Counted from the first letter of the stretch, positions 11,132 through 21,228 are shown. The stretch is DNA of 64,000 nucleotides from Bremia lactucae (GCF_004359215.1 NW_027152030.1:1077627-1141626), one strand, 5' to 3'. The notes: generated by a model from the sequence alone, not told the origin. Program-made: numbers and translations.

Positions 11132-11573
11132 TGTAACGGGGTGTATCATTTCATGAAATTAACACTTAAAGGTTGTTAATTAATATACTATCTAAAAGGT
11201 TGAGAATATTTGGAGAATATCACTCTACATAGTAAAATATTTGGAAAGTTTATCCATTGATAGAATAGGCCATTATATCTACTTGCTCCGCGGTCCAGTC
11301 AGCCCTGGACGCGCGCAAAGAGAGAGACAAATACGACTTTATTACATGTTTTGTATTAGTAAATTATTAAATTAGTATTATAAAGATAGAAAGAGAAAAA
11401 CTAAACTATATTAAATACAGTTTACTTTGAACCCCCTTTAGAGCAAGTGTTTTGAAAGAGAGTCTTCCTCTGCACTTACTAGTGTACGTGAAGTAACGTG
11501 AGGCACCACTCGCACTGAAGCAATGCGAAGTGGACTTGTACTGAAGCAGTACAGTCGGCATTGCCCCGTGACA
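11132..11573 (+). repeat. 3' LTR of A1 (LTR subtype I)
   Basis: 442 bp, beginning TGTAACGGGG and ending CCCCGTGACA, which are imperfect inverted terminal repeats. It is preceded by a purine-rich tract. A central segment containing gtccagtcagccctggacg is shared with the A3 LTR but replaced in the A0 and A4 LTRs, so it defines an LTR subtype. Confidence 0.9.
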
Positions 11574-11914
11574 GCGAGTGTGTCACGCTTAACGTTTAGA
11601 CTGTTCAAAGCACACATAGAAGGCCTGGTGCTGTTTCAACAAAAGCAATTAAGTTACTATTACATAATCTAAAGTCATTTTATCCAATACATTATAAAGT
11701 AATGATAAAATGTCATTTTTCTGTGACATCGTTATTATTTTAATGTAATTCTGCTGGCTCTTCACCATGAGGATTTGTGAAAATATCGACCACTATAAAG
11801 ATTTGGTGGGATCAAAATATCTTCAAATATTGCTTTTCTTAAGGCAAAAATTTGCCGAATCCTTGTGCCAAAGTTTAAACTTGTATAAAGTACAAACCTG
11901 GCTACTGGCCGGAC
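11574..11914. other. Intergenic region upstream of the HAD gene
   Basis: 341 bp, AT-rich, between the A1 LTR and the HAD-like gene. A short plus-strand frame from ATG 11767 overlaps the gene start in another frame and shows no domain. The gene promoter must lie here, close to the retroelement LTR; no specific element could be assigned. Confidence 0.4.
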
Positions 11915-12880
11915 ATGGCGCCCGCGCGGCTTCCAAGCGTGGATCAGACGGAGACCAATGCCTTGCAAGCCGCCACCGGGCTTAAGTCTGTCGGTGCCAA
12001 GCTAGTTTGTATCGATTTTGATGCCACATTTGTCACCGTGCACACGGGTGGTTTGTGGTCCGGGACGCCAATGGCATTGCGTACCCACGTGCGGCGCTTC
12101 TTTGAGCTACTCGTGCCACTTTTGTGTGAAAATGGCATAAATGTAGCCATCGTGACATTTAGTCCGCAAGTGCAGCTCATTCGTAATGTGTTGAAGTTGT
12201 GCTTTAGTTCGGAGGTTGCGGCCCAGCTCGTCGTCCGTGGGGATGATCGAACGTGGACCCTGACTCACGACCAGACCAAGACCTTTGTGCCGCTCTGGCA
12301 GACCAATGGTCGCCACTTGGACCGCAAATTTAAATTGCCATTTTTAATTTCGGCGGCTCTGGAGGTTCAACACCGCTCGGGTGGTGACGTTGTCATTTGC
12401 AATCGGGATACTGTCCTGGTGGATGACGACGTAGTGAATATTCGAGTCGCTAATGACAGTGGCGTCGTTGGTGTCTTCTTCGACCCTGGCGAGCGAAATG
12501 AAAAGTCTTTTTGTAAAAGGATTCAAGAATTGCACCATTCCGAGACTTCGACACCTTCGTATAAGACGCCTAGCAAAAAGCCAATTGCTGGAAGCACAAT
12601 TAAGTTGGTCGCCAGGGAGCGTAAATTAAAATTTCCAAGTCGAGCTAGAAGAAGACTTGGGATTGCCACTAGCACTAGCAGTGGACGAAACACGTCTTCA
12701 TTTAGCATGTGCACACCATCGCCCGTGATGAAACTCAAGTGCAGCGTTGATATGGGCAAACCGAGGTCGAAGCGAGCGTCGAGAATGCTTCGGAATTATA
12801 GTAAAGAAATGGATTTGTCGTCCGTGTCAAAATCGTCGACGTTCACCGTTGCGGAGGTTTCGACAAATGCGACAGTATGA
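11915..12880 (+). CDS. HAD-superfamily phosphatase-like protein
   Basis: 321 residues, intronless, from ATG 11915. Haloacid dehalogenase motifs are in order: motif I CIDFDATFV (D34, D36, T38), motif II VAIVTFSP (T81), motif III RKFKLPFL (K140), motif IV VLVDDDVVN (D170-D172). This is a complete catalytic set for an aspartate-nucleophile phosphohydrolase; D34 would be the nucleophile. A cap of only modest size fits between motifs. The C-terminal 110 residues are basic and Ser-rich, with a nuclear-localisation-like cluster (RERKLKFPSRARRRLG). The family resembles small eukaryotic-protist HAD proteins with a DFDxT start; substrate unknown. A phosphoprotein substrate in the nucleus is inference from the tail. 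Confidence 0.8.
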   Translation: MAPARLPSVDQTETNALQAATGLKSVGAKLVCIDFDATFVTVHTGGLWSGTPMALRTHVRRFFELLVPLLCENGINVAIVTFSPQVQLIRNVLKLCFSSEVAAQLVVRGDDRTWTLTHDQTKTFVPLWQTNGRHLDRKFKLPFLISAALEVQHRSGGDVVICNRDTVLVDDDVVNIRVANDSGVVGVFFDPGERNEKSFCKRIQELHHSETSTPSYKTPSKKPIAGSTIKLVARERKLKFPSRARRRLGIATSTSSGRNTSSFSMCTPSPVMKLKCSVDMGKPRSKRASRMLRNYSKEMDLSSVSKSSTFTVAEVSTNATV

Positions 12881-13268
12881 CCAGCTAGTATGTGAATATG
12901 CTTGGGAATTGTAATACCCTTAGCTAAATATCCCTAGTCTTATGTGATTGAGCTTATATTTGTGACTAAGTTAATTAATCCCCTTTCACAATCTTCAATA
13001 ATTATTGCTCGTACGTCATCTTAATATTCATTGATAGGCGCAGTATTTTTCCTCAGTTTTGGTCTATAATTTGAAAAAGTTTCGTACAAGTTCGCGGGCA
13101 AACGCGTCGACGGCCGACTTCAGTTATTGTGATATAATTCTGGAAATATGGAAGCACAACGATCGCCAATAATTTATAAATTCTCACGAACCCTGTTCTA
13201 CGTCATTTTTTTAGAACAGAAATTTTAGTTTAGGCTTGAGTTTTGGCAAGTTCCGGAGGACAAGCGAA
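12881..13268. other. Intergenic region between HAD and F-box genes
   Basis: 388 bp of AT-rich sequence between two genes on the same strand. No repeat, RNA gene or specific promoter element could be assigned. The region in frame just upstream of 13269 is open to TTG 13236 but has no ATG. Confidence 0.4.
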
Positions 13269-14837
13269 ATGCCTCAAGCTCTCGTGGCTACGTTATCACC
13301 TGATCTATGGACTCAGTTGCTGATGTTTCTGACATGGCGAGATACCAATGCAATGTGCTGTGTGTGTTGTGTGTTGAATCGCATTGTAAATGAAGCAAAA
13401 AAATGGCATCCAGAGTGGCGGTGCTCGGTTTTAGGTCCGTCTGTCAATAGCGTCGAGAGTCTCAAACTGCTACAAAGGAACTACTTACAATGGGCGGATA
13501 CTCGATTTCCACCGAATTTAGTGATACTTTCAGCTGCTAGTAAGGACTCGACCCCTTGGCGAAAAGGCAAGTATTGGGAAAATGCGATCGCTGCTATTGA
13601 AAAATCAAGGCTGCTTCCTAGAGCATGTCGAATTGTTGGAGTGTTTTCAATGAATGCAGTACTAGGGTCAACTGAAGAGGTTGAAATGAACGATAAAGGA
13701 GATGAGATTTCAGTGACCTTGTCAATCTCTGTTGCTCATTTGCCAGAGACGACAATTGAGATGGCAACATTTGATAGAAAAGACTTGAGGAGGTCTCAAC
13801 AAGGCGATCATATCGAGAATCCGTTTTTGACTTCAAAAGCCAATGACTCACCAGCCTTTATGCTTTTTGGAGTCAACGATCAAAGTGCAAGGCAACTTAC
13901 TCGAATTTTAGCGAAATGGCATCCTACAGCCACAATAATCGGTGCCGTGTCACCGCTTCAGCACTGTTGTGTTCCTGTAGCAACTTATTGCAAGGTGTCC
14001 ACTGTCTATCAAAAGCCAAAGGCTCGCAAAACGTATCGAGTTAAGCAAGAGAAATACCTGACTTTTCCATCAACCTTGCTGCTTTGTCTGAATGGATCTG
14101 TCGGAATTCGAACATCTGCTTCAAGTGGCTACCATGTAATCACGCCAGTGATGCGATGTGAACGTGTCCGTGCGGCACAGGACGTCAGTCAAGCTTTAAC
14201 TTATGATACCGTCTCGGTAGTTGGTGCCGTTGCGTCAAACGCAGGGTCCCATTATCGTATGTTAGATCTCATAGAGCCATCCGAACGATACGCGATACAA
14301 GAGGAAGGCAGACCGCTTAACATATTTTCTAGTAAAGACAGTGCGCCGCTTAGAGACTTAGTCAATTCTTTAAGCTCGGAGCAGACCATAGTGCCTTTAT
14401 CAGCACCAATTCATCGCTTGGAGTTTGTCTTGTGCGTACAAAACCATATTATATCACCTCCGTCAGGCCTTTTTTGCTGGCAGGAAGGAATGTTTGGAAT
14501 TCTCGCCTCACACCATCCAGTGCTTGCAACTCACGCACTTTCAAAGGCACTTAAGTGCACCAAGAGCATTATGTCGTTCGCTCACGAGCGTGTCATTGGA
14601 GCTTTTGTGGTTGCAGGAGCAGTGAATGAAGTCCAAGATACAGTCCAAGCTCAGGAAATTCGTCACATCTGTAGTCAAGTTTTTCACGGGCTAGAATTAA
14701 GCGGCTGCATCAGTAGCAGCAGCGTCGGTCCTGTTGCGCTTCCTTCAGGTCATCACTCTCCTGTAGGAAACAACATGTTACAGACACACACAACGTGTGT
14801 AGCAATATTTTACCTCAAAACGCGAGACACGCGTTAA
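13269..14837 (+). CDS. F-box protein with FIST-like C-terminal region (FBXO22-like)
   Basis: 522 residues from ATG 13269 (MPQALVATLSPDLW); the frame is open further upstream but has no earlier ATG. Residues about 7-50 look like an F-box (LSPDLWTQLLMFLTWRDT followed by CVCCVLNRIV and an aromatic WHPEW), the Skp1-binding motif of SCF ubiquitin ligases. The rest is a single large alpha/beta region with segments such as PAFMLFGVNDQSA, TATIIGAVSP and a late SGLFCWQEGMFGIL, matching in layout the FIST-N/FIST-C sensor region that follows the F-box in FBXO22. The assignment to FIST is by layout and motif impression, not by alignment. Its 3' end faces the next gene, with only 60 bp between stop codons. 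Confidence 0.55.
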   Translation: MPQALVATLSPDLWTQLLMFLTWRDTNAMCCVCCVLNRIVNEAKKWHPEWRCSVLGPSVNSVESLKLLQRNYLQWADTRFPPNLVILSAASKDSTPWRKGKYWENAIAAIEKSRLLPRACRIVGVFSMNAVLGSTEEVEMNDKGDEISVTLSISVAHLPETTIEMATFDRKDLRRSQQGDHIENPFLTSKANDSPAFMLFGVNDQSARQLTRILAKWHPTATIIGAVSPLQHCCVPVATYCKVSTVYQKPKARKTYRVKQEKYLTFPSTLLLCLNGSVGIRTSASSGYHVITPVMRCERVRAAQDVSQALTYDTVSVVGAVASNAGSHYRMLDLIEPSERYAIQEEGRPLNIFSSKDSAPLRDLVNSLSSEQTIVPLSAPIHRLEFVLCVQNHIISPPSGLFCWQEGMFGILASHHPVLATHALSKALKCTKSIMSFAHERVIGAFVVAGAVNEVQDTVQAQEIRHICSQVFHGLELSGCISSSSVGPVALPSGHHSPVGNNMLQTHTTCVAIFYLKTRDTR

Positions 14838-14897
14838 AAAAAAGAACACGGAATGCTACTGTGAGTTCACCCTATTCATTCTTGTTCATTTTCGTTC

Positions 14898-17800
14898 CTA
14901 AACTTTTCCAGAGCTTCCAAACAATTGGCGCATCAACTCTTCGTCTCTTGCCCTTTCATCGTCACGCAATTGCTGCAGTCGTTGAAAAATTTCACCTAAT
15001 GCCTGGCCCTGTCGCTCGGCTACTCGTTCTGGAAAGGAGCCATGGCCAGTGTCAATGGGAAAATTTTCTTGAAGCTGCCATAGTAGAAAATCATGGTGCT
15101 CCTTGCGGGCATCAGCACCGTCTTTGCGAAATCGCTTGACCGCCTCTTCCAGTTTCTGGGTTTGTCTTTGTATAATCTCTGTGACGGACAAAGTCGAAAA
15201 ATCGTCGATACTAATGGCAGCGCTTCGTGGGCGTTTGCGAGACAATGGTGTCGACGCTCGACCAGCGACGGAGTCGCGACTAGCAGTAGTACGCCTCGGC
15301 AAAGTTATGATATCATTCTCGTCTATTTCTTTGGAATCTATGGGTGGACGAGAGCTTGTCATTATTGGAGCCCCCGAGTCGCTGCTACAAGATTCGTCAT
15401 CAGAAGACGAATCGGAAGTCGACGACTCGACCTCTTGATCTGACTCCATCTCGCTTTCAATCGAATTGTGACTTGACAAAATTTTCTTCTCTGATTTTTG
15501 CTTGTACATGCAGTTTTCAATGACCAATTCAATGTCGACATAACGAGATGACGCCGCGTCATTTGGAGGCTTGTACGTCTTTTTCTTAGCTTCACCGAGC
15601 TTGATTCGCAATTCAGCATCGATCTTGTCAATCTCGTCGTAAATCTCTTCATCGACAATGTTTAACCCGCTAAAACTGCGATACGATTTACTCATTCGCA
15701 TTGTAATAGACTCCCGGTCAGTCGGAGTGAGTTCAAACCAGGTAAAACAGTGCGTCTCCACTGCCTTCTGGTTGTAAAAGTAGATAAACTCGTACGAGTC
15801 GAGCACAGACCTGGCCAAACCCACGGCTGCAGCTTGCGAATTGGTGCCACCTAGTTCTTCATACCGACGAAAGAAGCGATCCTTTTCCTCTTCAAACACA
15901 TACCGACGACTCCGTCGCCCTTCCAGCAACTCACCACAAGCTTCACTCAAAATGAGCAATTCCTCTTTGCTCCAGTTCGCGACTGCATACTTCTCTACCT
16001 TATGCCCAATGTGGCATTTCCTGTCATATTCGTTGGACCTCCCTCGCGTGCGCTTCCCCGCGTCAGCCTTATTGTTCGTAGTTCTATCAATGATTCGCGC
16101 TAATGAGTTAAACATTTTTTCATCAAGATCAATGATGGTCTTGTTCCCCCAGCTTCGAATCTCCACCTGTCGTTGATCTGCTGTCAAGTCAAACCAAGCC
16201 GAACTACTGCCACGCTCTACGATGTACGCCGAGATGCCTAGGAACGACGAATTTAGCGCAATCATTCGGTTTTTCACGCTAGTCAGTGTTCGATTTCGCT
16301 GCGAAGAACCCTCGTGCTTTACAAAAAGGGCCCACGTTTCATGCAAAGCAGAAGTCAATTTCGTGCCTCTAGTCGTTGCTGCTGCTTCTTCCCACGCTTG
16401 AATGAGGCGCCAAATCTCGTCCGCAGGCCAATTGTTCCCCTTTCGTCCAGAAGAAAGCACGTCATCATTTCCACCGTCAACCGAGACTTCAGCTACAGAA
16501 GATTCCGATTCAGATGACCAGAAAGCATCTGCTTTCTTGCGATTTGAACGTGGACGCAACGTAATTGCTTCGGTGGGTGGATTGACATCAGGGGATGGCA
16601 CCGTTGCAATGGGTGTCGACACTCCGACAAACGAGGTTTCAGTCACCAACGCAAACATCTCAGCGTCGAGATCGACAAACTTTACCGGGACGTTCGTACA
16701 CTGCTGATATGCTCGTTTTTGCGTAGAAGACATTTCAAACCAGGATGGACTCTCGGGTTCCGATTGATCATCATTGTATGCCTTGATGTACGAGTACGAA
16801 GCCAAAATGTATCGCCATTGTTGCGCCATGGACCGCAAGTCTCGCCGAAATGGTGTCTCCGTGTCCCCTGCAGTCTCTCGACGGGCGAGAAAAGCATCAA
16901 AAATTAGTGCTTCGCGATCTCTTTGCGACAAGTCATTGTCCGCAGGAGCGTTCATGACGTCTGCGCATGCTTTAATCAAGTCAAAAGACTCTTCGGTCGT
17001 CCACTTGGCCGTCTTTAAAGCAAGTTTTGAATCCACGCCCGACTTGAAGGTACTCGTGTCGTTCAAGCTCTTGTCACTATTACTGACTTTCGGAGACACA
17101 GGCGGTCGAAGGCTTCGGATCTCCGTGAGTCTATCATCCATGGCAATGATTCGCCCCAATGCATCAAACATTGACTTCGTTAAGTCCACGGAATTGCGAT
17201 TTTTCCACGACCGCAGAACGATCATTCGCTTGTCTTCGGGAATGTCGTGGTACGAAGGTTCTCCTTTAGCTTTTTGTGACTCATTAAACGACTTAATATG
17301 AGCGTAGGAAAGCTTAAGAGAGCTTCGCCGTGCTGCGAGAGCAGTGCTGTTGCGGACCGTTGATCCATCCTGCATCTCTACGAACACCCGATACATTTCT
17401 CGATTTAACGACTTTCGCTCAGTCGGCTCGCTGTTACACACAAGAATCGCTGCCGTCTCCCAGGCAGTAACCAGAATCTCAAGCTCCTTAATCTCCCACA
17501 AGTACCCATTTGGGCCGTCCAAATGCACCGGGCGTTTCCTTTTTCCCCATCGTCCCGATCCTTTCGTTGCAAGCACGTCCACTTGATCCCTATCCACAGG
17601 CACAGGAAGAACTTCTCCGTCAATTTGAGCCTGACTGACAGGAAGTGTTTCAATTGAATTCGTGTGGATCGCGTCATCTTTCACCGAAGCAGCGACAATA
17701 GGAGGAAACCCAATGTCTTCTTGCACAGGTACAGACGTAAGCGTTGCTACGGAACCCTCCTCTTGCCCATGTGCAAGCAATGCTGGCTCCTGGAGAGCAG

Positions 17801-19157
17801 CAGCTTGATGCACAACACTCGATTCATCATTAGCCGCCTTTGTACTACTAAAGTTGTCATCCAATGGCTGATTTGATGCATTCCAATCCTCGGAAGTTGA
17901 ATGGCTTAACATTGGATGTACAAGAATCTCTTCCATCGGCAAGGGCCTCTCAATTGAACGCACCGTAAATTTATGACTCGACATCTTCAAAGATTCTTTC
18001 TCTTTCGTTTCAACTTGCTCCGTACAACCATTTAACAGTGGAGAGACGAGGATTGGATTCTCCGTAATTTGCATCACTTCTTGATTGTCTTGCTTCTTCA
18101 TCGATCGATTCCATTTCATTGTCACGCGGTCCCCGTCAATGTTTGCCACTTTTGCAGCTTTGGAGCGACGTCCATCGTTCAGTGCTGCGGCTCGAGCATC
18201 CAATGCAATGACATTGTGCAATTCTGCATACAAATCAGCCGACAGATCGAGCAAATTGACATTCTTCCACGACCGTAAGAGCGCAAGTCTCATCGTCACC
18301 GACAAGTTTGTGAATTGCGGGTCTCCGTTCATTGCTTGGATCTTGTCAAACGCAGCAATCCGCGAGTACGACTGCTTCAGCACGCGCCGACGCGTGGCTA
18401 AGCTCGAGAGATTGCGCCCACTCTTCCCTCCATTCAATAATACATACTGTCGATGAATTTCATGCACAATCGAGAGAGGCTGGTCGGCTGGACTCGCACA
18501 CATTAGTTCAGCAGCTCTCGTCCACGCTTGAATTAATAGTTGGATCTCTTCCATTGACCAAGGAAGACTCGTCGCTCGAGCGGAAGGCAATAGCTTCCTC
18601 TTGCTAGATGTCTTCGGCTCAGCGGTAGTCATAAAGGATGAAAAGTTTCCAGCGGCAGAAGCCCGCGTGGGTCTCGTTTCCGATCGCATCGTCGCCGAGG
18701 CTTCTTGCAACTCCTTCTGACGTTGTCGAATTGGCACCACGGGCTCATCGTCGCCTCCTTTACTCACAATGCGCCCCAATCCATAGTACATGGCTGGTGT
18801 GATTTCCACTAGACTCGAATTGACTTTTTTCCACGTACTCAAGAGATCCAATCGTTCTTGTGGTGGCAGCTCGAAAAAAAGCGCCGATTTCTTCATTTTC
18901 TGCTCATTGTCGAAATCTCGTATATAGAGATACGTAAACTTAAGGGCGCTGCGCTTGCTCGTGAGTGCCGCTTTGTTCCGTCGGGTCGAGCCCCCACGGA
19001 GGGCGACAAAATGTTTATACACCGCGTCGTGCAAGTTTTGCGCGTCGGCATCCCGCGGTCGAGAAGTCGCTCGCTCCCACGCCGTGACAAGGTTGCCGAA
19101 CTCTTCCAGTGTCCACGTATTGTAGCGTGACGTGCTCGAATCCTCACTGCTTGGCAT
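14898..19157 (-). CDS. Large protein with six Myb/SANT-like repeats and C-terminal coiled coil
   Basis: 1419 residues in one uninterrupted frame. The start is ATG 19157 (MPSSEDSSTSRYN); the frame upstream has only TTG. Six diverged repeats of about 115-125 residues begin near residues 15, 199, 553, 716, 909 and 1060, each with a first helix of type WTLEEFGNLVTAWERA, WSMEEIQLLIQAWTRA, WEIKELEILVTAWETA, WTTEESFDLIKACADV, WPADEIWRLIQAWEEA or WSKEELLILSEACGEL. These are followed by a basic segment, a SYSxIxxF helix and, in the better-conserved units, LRSWKN. The first helix resembles Myb/SANT-like DNA-binding domains. Linkers are acidic or Ser-rich (residues about 1240-1290). A coiled coil (EIIQRQTQKLEEAVKRFRK) near residue 1326 and a second helical stretch (EIFQRLQQLRDDERARDEEL) end the protein. 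It is probably a nuclear DNA- or chromatin-binding protein; function inferred from domains only. Confidence 0.8.
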   Translation of the reverse strand: MPSSEDSSTSRYNTWTLEEFGNLVTAWERATSRPRDADAQNLHDAVYKHFVALRGGSTRRNKAALTSKRSALKFTYLYIRDFDNEQKMKKSALFFELPPQERLDLLSTWKKVNSSLVEITPAMYYGLGRIVSKGGDDEPVVPIRQRQKELQEASATMRSETRPTRASAAGNFSSFMTTAEPKTSSKRKLLPSARATSLPWSMEEIQLLIQAWTRAAELMCASPADQPLSIVHEIHRQYVLLNGGKSGRNLSSLATRRRVLKQSYSRIAAFDKIQAMNGDPQFTNLSVTMRLALLRSWKNVNLLDLSADLYAELHNVIALDARAAALNDGRRSKAAKVANIDGDRVTMKWNRSMKKQDNQEVMQITENPILVSPLLNGCTEQVETKEKESLKMSSHKFTVRSIERPLPMEEILVHPMLSHSTSEDWNASNQPLDDNFSSTKAANDESSVVHQAAALQEPALLAHGQEEGSVATLTSVPVQEDIGFPPIVAASVKDDAIHTNSIETLPVSQAQIDGEVLPVPVDRDQVDVLATKGSGRWGKRKRPVHLDGPNGYLWEIKELEILVTAWETAAILVCNSEPTERKSLNREMYRVFVEMQDGSTVRNSTALAARRSSLKLSYAHIKSFNESQKAKGEPSYHDIPEDKRMIVLRSWKNRNSVDLTKSMFDALGRIIAMDDRLTEIRSLRPPVSPKVSNSDKSLNDTSTFKSGVDSKLALKTAKWTTEESFDLIKACADVMNAPADNDLSQRDREALIFDAFLARRETAGDTETPFRRDLRSMAQQWRYILASYSYIKAYNDDQSEPESPSWFEMSSTQKRAYQQCTNVPVKFVDLDAEMFALVTETSFVGVSTPIATVPSPDVNPPTEAITLRPRSNRKKADAFWSSESESSVAEVSVDGGNDDVLSSGRKGNNWPADEIWRLIQAWEEAAATTRGTKLTSALHETWALFVKHEGSSQRNRTLTSVKNRMIALNSSFLGISAYIVERGSSSAWFDLTADQRQVEIRSWGNKTIIDLDEKMFNSLARIIDRTTNNKADAGKRTRGRSNEYDRKCHIGHKVEKYAVANWSKEELLILSEACGELLEGRRSRRYVFEEEKDRFFRRYEELGGTNSQAAAVGLARSVLDSYEFIYFYNQKAVETHCFTWFELTPTDRESITMRMSKSYRSFSGLNIVDEEIYDEIDKIDAELRIKLGEAKKKTYKPPNDAASSRYVDIELVIENCMYKQKSEKKILSSHNSIESEMESDQEVESSTSDSSSDDESCSSDSGAPIMTSSRPPIDSKEIDENDIITLPRRTTASRDSVAGRASTPLSRKRPRSAAISIDDFSTLSVTEIIQRQTQKLEEAVKRFRKDGADARKEHHDFLLWQLQENFPIDTGHGSFPERVAERQGQALGEIFQRLQQLRDDERARDEELMRQLFGSSGKV

Positions 19158-20767
19158 CGCGCCGAATCGAGTATCCAATAGTCGCGTTTTGACCACGACT
19201 CGAAAGAAGACCCGGATCAAAAATTATTGTTAGGAGGGGTGTGAGATATAAAAGTGCGAAATCGGAATGAAAATTCTTGTCAAGAAGGACGACTATGCAT
19301 GAATCAATTTTATGAGAAACGAGAGAGCTCAGGGCACAGCTTGAATACAACGCGAGGCTTATATTTCTTTGTCAATGTAAAACTAAGTGTGATACGACTA
19401 ATTCTTTTGATTGCGGCGATGTCGCCTTCGTTTTAAAAACTTCACTTTTAAGTGCCTTGAGCTCTGCATCCTTTCAGGTTTTCATACCAACAAAAGGTCA
19501 ATTGTCGCAATGAAGCCATGACGCTTAGATTTCCTTGGCGTCCATTCTAGCACAGCGGCTTCCAGAAGGAGATTATTAAAGGTGCAAGAACTTTACAGTA
19601 CCAGTCTAATTCTAACGAAATGTACGTTTTGAACAGGAAGGAGGGTCAGCCATTTGCAGTTTGTGCTGACTTTTCTTCTCAAAAATGGGGTCTGGACTGA
19701 CAAAATGCTATGGAGTAGCATTTCGAAGTCCGAGGGCCCAAGATATTAGATATTAGCTATAAAGAGTCTGTTCAAGGAGATTGCAAAAATTGGATATGAC
19801 TTTAAGCCATTATTTATGATAAACAAATGTGGATGTGACGACATTTCGAGAGAGCCATTCAATTTGTGTTTACTATCAGTTAGCGATTTGCTAAACAGAA
19901 AAAAGGCAAATTTACTTCCTAATTTGTGTGACGGAATTATGCTGCATTTGCACGGAGGAAGCGTGCAATACTAGTTTTATTTATACTTTTCAAGAGCTAG
20001 AATTGTGATCTATTATTGCAACATTTGTGCATATGCGTCTCTCTGATCCAGGATACCTACGTCCAGAAAATTTTCCAATCCAAAAATAACATGCTTTGAA
20101 CTTCATTAAATCATTCTATTTAAAAAAAAATTGACCATCAGTAATTGAGATTACATTTGTTGGCATGCATCGCCAGTGCTAGTTTATTATAAAACTAATA
20201 AGAAGACTTTTTAGACACATGGAGTTATTTGTAGAACTTCTAATGAGTCGCTTAGAGCATTTATAACTCTTTGAGTAGCAACTCAAAGTGTTGTAAATGC
20301 TTTAAGCGCCTCAGGATTTCACTGATCAAGCATAATTGTAGGACGCTTCTGAATATTTTAAAATTGACCATGGCTTATCAAAGCTCTTAATTGCCGCCTT
20401 AGCAACTAACAAGCCGGGCTTGTACTCAAGTTCCGTGCCATTGAGCACAGAGCTCTTCTTCCCTGTTTATTCGAGGTTTAGCAGAGCCTAGACCTTCCCA
20501 AAAAGGGCACTCTTACTAGGTACCGGTAATTACCGGATTTTTAATATGTCGAGCTTTGCGCTGCTTGCGCAAAGGACAAGCTGGGTGCAAGTGCTTAGTG
20601 CTCCAGCACATATAAGAACAACAGATTTTTTTTGCTGTTCCACAGCTTGAAGCTTGGCTACTTCTTCCTCAGCGAGGGTGAGGTCCGCAGAAAAGAATCG
20701 CGACTGTATGGGAAAGACTAATTAGGATGTGCAAACACGCGATACAAGTGCTGTTAAGCGTGTACTA
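19158..20767. other. Intergenic region with degenerate repeats, no gene
   Basis: About 1.6 kb. The first 100-150 bp are the promoter side of the Myb/SANT-repeat gene. The rest is AT-rich with no frame above 70 codons that shows a domain. An imperfect hairpin at 20250-20307 and a short palindrome taccggtaattaccgg near 20521 are the only visible structures. It ends at the target duplication TACTA (20763-20767) of A0. Confidence 0.5.
20250..20307. repeat. Imperfect hairpin, 27-bp arms
   Basis: Left arm 20250-20276 and right arm 20281-20307 are inverted repeats with about four mismatches, separated by the 4-base loop agca. The left arm reads gcttagagcatttataactc and continues; the right arm ends aaatgctttaagc. 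No flanking transposase or tandem copy was seen; it could be part of an old MITE. Confidence 0.6.
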
Positions 20768-21208
20768 TGTAACAGGCTCTATCGTTACATGAAATTAACA
20801 CTTAAAGGTTGTTAATTAACATATTATCTAAAAGGTAGATAATATTTGGAGGATATTACTTTATATAGTAATGTTCAGAAATCTTATCCATAAATTAGGT
20901 ATAGACCATTATATCTATTTATTCCCAGACTAATCAGCTGTAAACGTAAACAAAGAGAAAGACAGATAAGATTTCAATTGCATGTTTAGTATTAGCTTAT
21001 AATTAAGCTAGCATATACAGATAGAAAGAAGAGATGCTTGAATATATTAATACAGTTTTCATTTAACCCTTTTTAAGTTAGTTGTCTTAAAGAGAAGTCT
21101 TTCTCTGCACGTACTAGTGTACGTGAAGTGACGTAAGGCACCACTCGCAACTGAAGCAGTGCGAAGTGGACTTGTTCTGAAGCAGTATAAGTCGTAGTGC
21201 CCGTTATA
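20768..21208 (+). repeat. 5' LTR of A0 (LTR subtype II)
   Basis: 441 bp, starts TGTAACAGGC and ends CCCGTTATA; both termini are slightly decayed relative to the consensus TGTAACGGGG ... CCCCGTTACA. It pairs with 28049-28490. Confidence 0.95.
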
Positions 21209-21210
21209 CC

Positions 21211-21228
21211 TGGTAGCACTTTGTAGTC
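21211..21228 (+). promoter_or_regulatory. Primer-binding site of A0
   Basis: TGGTAGCACTTTG follows the LTR after the 2-nt spacer CC. The first seven bases complement tRNA 3' ends of the form GCTACCA, as in initiator-Met tRNAs of yeast and animals. Which oomycete tRNA is used cannot be decided from this window. The same PBS follows the A4 LTR. Confidence 0.65.

Larger units (their letters stand above)
6281..11573 (+). mobile_element. Ty3/gypsy family A, copy A1 (5'-truncated, chromodomain type)
   Basis: Homology to the full-length copy A0 begins near 6281, at the sequence corresponding to A0 about 22850. LTR, gag and protease are therefore missing at the 5' end. Order: pol spacer, RT, RNase H, integrase with an internal deletion, chromodomain, antisense frame, polypurine tract (aagggaggggtga), 3' LTR. 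Many stops and frameshifts mark it as dead. It keeps the ancestral intact RT sequence WEWIVMPQGLG that the other four copies have lost. Confidence 0.9.
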
